DNA from: Sphingobacterium sp.
Lineage (GTDB): Bacteria; Bacteroidota; Bacteroidia; Sphingobacteriales; Sphingobacteriaceae
Length of the DNA stretch: 33,235 nt
Direction: 5' to 3'
Assembly (NCBI GenBank): GCA_030146225.1
Contig: JASLCA010000199.1
Coordinates: 1-33,235 of the forward strand
A program made the translations under genes and the position numbers. Below the pieces are notes generated by a model, which saw only the letters and a list, made by a program, of their open reading frames with translations, was not told the DNA's origin and made no database searches. Shown piece after piece: positions 32,259 to 33,235 of the stretch (position 1 is the stretch's first letter; each line of letters starts with the position of its first letter).

Positions 32259-33095
32259 ATGCTAAACACCAAACAAATAGTAGTAGTTGTCGTCGTAGTT
32301 GTTCTTATGGGCGGATTATTGGCGCTTCCTATAAAGGGTTTGGTTAATCAAGATAAAGAAAGCAAAGCTTCAGCGACGGCTGAGGCTTCTTCTGCTTATA
32401 CCCTTCAAGTGGTGTCTGATGCTGCTAAACAAAGTGTTAACACAAGTTTAGCAAATGAAATATCAGCCCTGGAAGAGCAGGTTGCCAAAGCGGAAGGTGA
32501 AGAAAAACTTTCTTTATTAGCACAATTGGCTCAAAAATGGGATGATTTAGCTAAATATGCTCCTCAAGGATTTATTTATGAGGAAATGGCGAAAATTTCT
32601 CCTAAATTTGAATATTGGTTAAAATCTGGGGATTCCTTTCGGGAAGCTTATACGAACTTGCAAGACACTGCAATGGCCGTAGCGCTAAATAAGATGGCTA
32701 TCCAATCTTATGAGAAAGCAGTTGAACTAGATGGCAACAACCTGGATGCAAAAACAGGTTTAGGAGCTGCAATGGTTACAGGAACAAATGACCCTATGGG
32801 GGGAATTGCTATCCTACGTGAAGTTGTACAAAAAGACCCTAAAAATATTCATGCAAACAGAACATTGGGCTTGTTTTCATTACAGTCTCGTCAGTTCGAC
32901 AAAGCTATTGAACGTTTCAAAACAGTTGTTGAACTGAAGCCAGATGCGGAATCGTATTTCTATTTGGCTACAGGTTATGAAAACTTAGGATTGAAAAATG
33001 AGGCTATTGCTGCTTTTCAAAAAAGTAGAGCACTCGCAGCAGATCCAACCTTATCGCAGTTCATCGACAGACGTGTAGAAGAGCTCAGCAAGTAA
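32259..33095 (+). CDS. Membrane-anchored tetratricopeptide repeat protein
   Basis: A 278-residue protein anchored by one N-terminal transmembrane helix (about residues 6-26) containing a run of eight valines. A Ser/Ala-rich linker and a charged helical region (60-100) follow, then TPR units from about residue 140 to the end: MAIQSYEKAVELDGNNLDAKTGLG, AILREVVQKDPKNIHANRTLGL, AIERFKTVVELKPDAESYFYLATGYENLG and AIAAFQKSRALAADP. The TPR region would face the periplasm or cytoplasm depending on topology; the few positive charges before the helix do not settle this. It sits between HU and a ribosomal-type protein. The partner is unknown, and TPRs normally mediate protein binding. Confidence 0.85.
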   Translation: MLNTKQIVVVVVVVVLMGGLLALPIKGLVNQDKESKASATAEASSAYTLQVVSDAAKQSVNTSLANEISALEEQVAKAEGEEKLSLLAQLAQKWDDLAKYAPQGFIYEEMAKISPKFEYWLKSGDSFREAYTNLQDTAMAVALNKMAIQSYEKAVELDGNNLDAKTGLGAAMVTGTNDPMGGIAILREVVQKDPKNIHANRTLGLFSLQSRQFDKAIERFKTVVELKPDAESYFYLATGYENLGLKNEAIAAFQKSRALAADPTLSQFIDRRVEELSK

Positions 33096-33135
33096 TTAAC
33101 ATATTATTTTATAATCATTCAAAAACATTAAAGCT

Positions 33136-33225
33136 ATGCCAAGCGGAAAAAAGAGAAAAAGACACAAAATGGCTACTCACAAACGTAAAAAACGTTTAAG
33201 AAAAAATAGACACAAGAAGAAATAA
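33136..33225 (+). CDS. 29-residue basic protein, AURKAIP1/COX24 (bS22/mS38)-like
   Basis: A very short frame begins at ATG 33136 with MPSGKKRKRHKMATHKRKK and closes at TAA 33223-33225. Of 29 residues, 20 are Lys, Arg or His. The KRKRHKMATHKRKKRLRKNRHKK pattern resembles the C-terminal AURKAIP1/COX24 domain of mitochondrial mS38 and the short bacterial bS22-type proteins, and equally short proteins of this kind are widespread in Bacteroidota. It would bind rRNA in the small subunit. It lies 40 bases after the TPR gene, beyond a short AT-rich gap. Assignment rests on recognition of this pattern, not on alignment, so the exact family name is moderately certain; that it is a real gene is more certain. 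Confidence 0.7.
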   Translation: MPSGKKRKRHKMATHKRKKRLRKNRHKKK

Positions 33226-33235
33226 GCTTGTTCGT

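Noticed and set aside
32280..32310. GTAGTTGTCGTC run as a microsatellite repeat
   Set aside because: The bases encode the poly-valine transmembrane helix of the TPR protein with mixed codons, so protein selection explains it better than a DNA repeat.

Overview
The window is chromosomal DNA from a Bacteroidota bacterium, most likely of the Sphingobacteriaceae (Sphingobacterium/Pedobacter type). The reasons are the gliding-type lipoprotein GldH, an HU gene with a TAnnTTTG promoter element, few Shine-Dalgarno sequences, a PSP1/RicT protein next to the clamp-loader delta' gene, and a 29-residue basic protein after the HU locus that resembles the Bacteroidota AURKAIP1/COX24-type ribosomal proteins. 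The species assignment is inference. No rRNA, tRNA, insertion sequence, prophage or CRISPR array was seen, and the content is mostly core genome.

Layout. 1-3650: mnmG and a secreted Ig-like lipoprotein, both on the + strand. 3713-5816: a gamma carbonic anhydrase-like gene and nadB on the - strand. 5817-6299: a roughly 480-base AT-rich gap between the divergent nadB and nadA genes, with two perfect DnaA boxes and several near-matches. 6300-11216: nadA, thiL, acetoacetate-CoA ligase and a predicted outer-membrane protein. 11243-15694: an acyl-CoA carboxylase beta subunit divergent from acyl-CoA dehydrogenase, HMG-CoA lyase-like and crotonase genes, which together form a leucine/isovalerate-degradation-like block. 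15691-20313: scpA, dxs and dnaA. 20496-21472: two small secreted LTxxQ (Spy/CpxP-like) proteins, one interrupted by an in-frame stop. 21569-25694 on the - strand: holB, ricT, gldH and lpxK. 25912-33225: dnaN, a DedA protein, a CAP-domain protein, yicC-gmk-nadD, a PLP enzyme of the oxoamine synthase fold, HU, a TPR protein and the small ribosomal-type protein.

How it fits together. Many genes serve chromosome replication, segregation and organisation: dnaA, dnaN, holB, scpA and HU. A parS-like site lies at the left edge beside mnmG. The nadB-nadA gap combines DnaA boxes, AT-rich DNA and an apparent change of GC skew, so it is a good candidate for the replication origin, about 13 kb from dnaA. 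NAD biosynthesis is represented by nadB, nadA and nadD, isoprenoid synthesis by dxs, and lipid A by lpxK. The leucine block would end in acetoacetate, which the acetoacetate-CoA ligase at 8476 could activate.

The strongest unusual observations are the candidate origin in the nadB-nadA gap and the Spy-like gene at 21089-21472, whose second LTxxQ motif continues in frame beyond a premature TAA. Next are the repeated placement of stop codons inside terminator hairpins and the catalytic-residue differences in two enzymes of the leucine block. I did not find a convincing new defence or mobile system.
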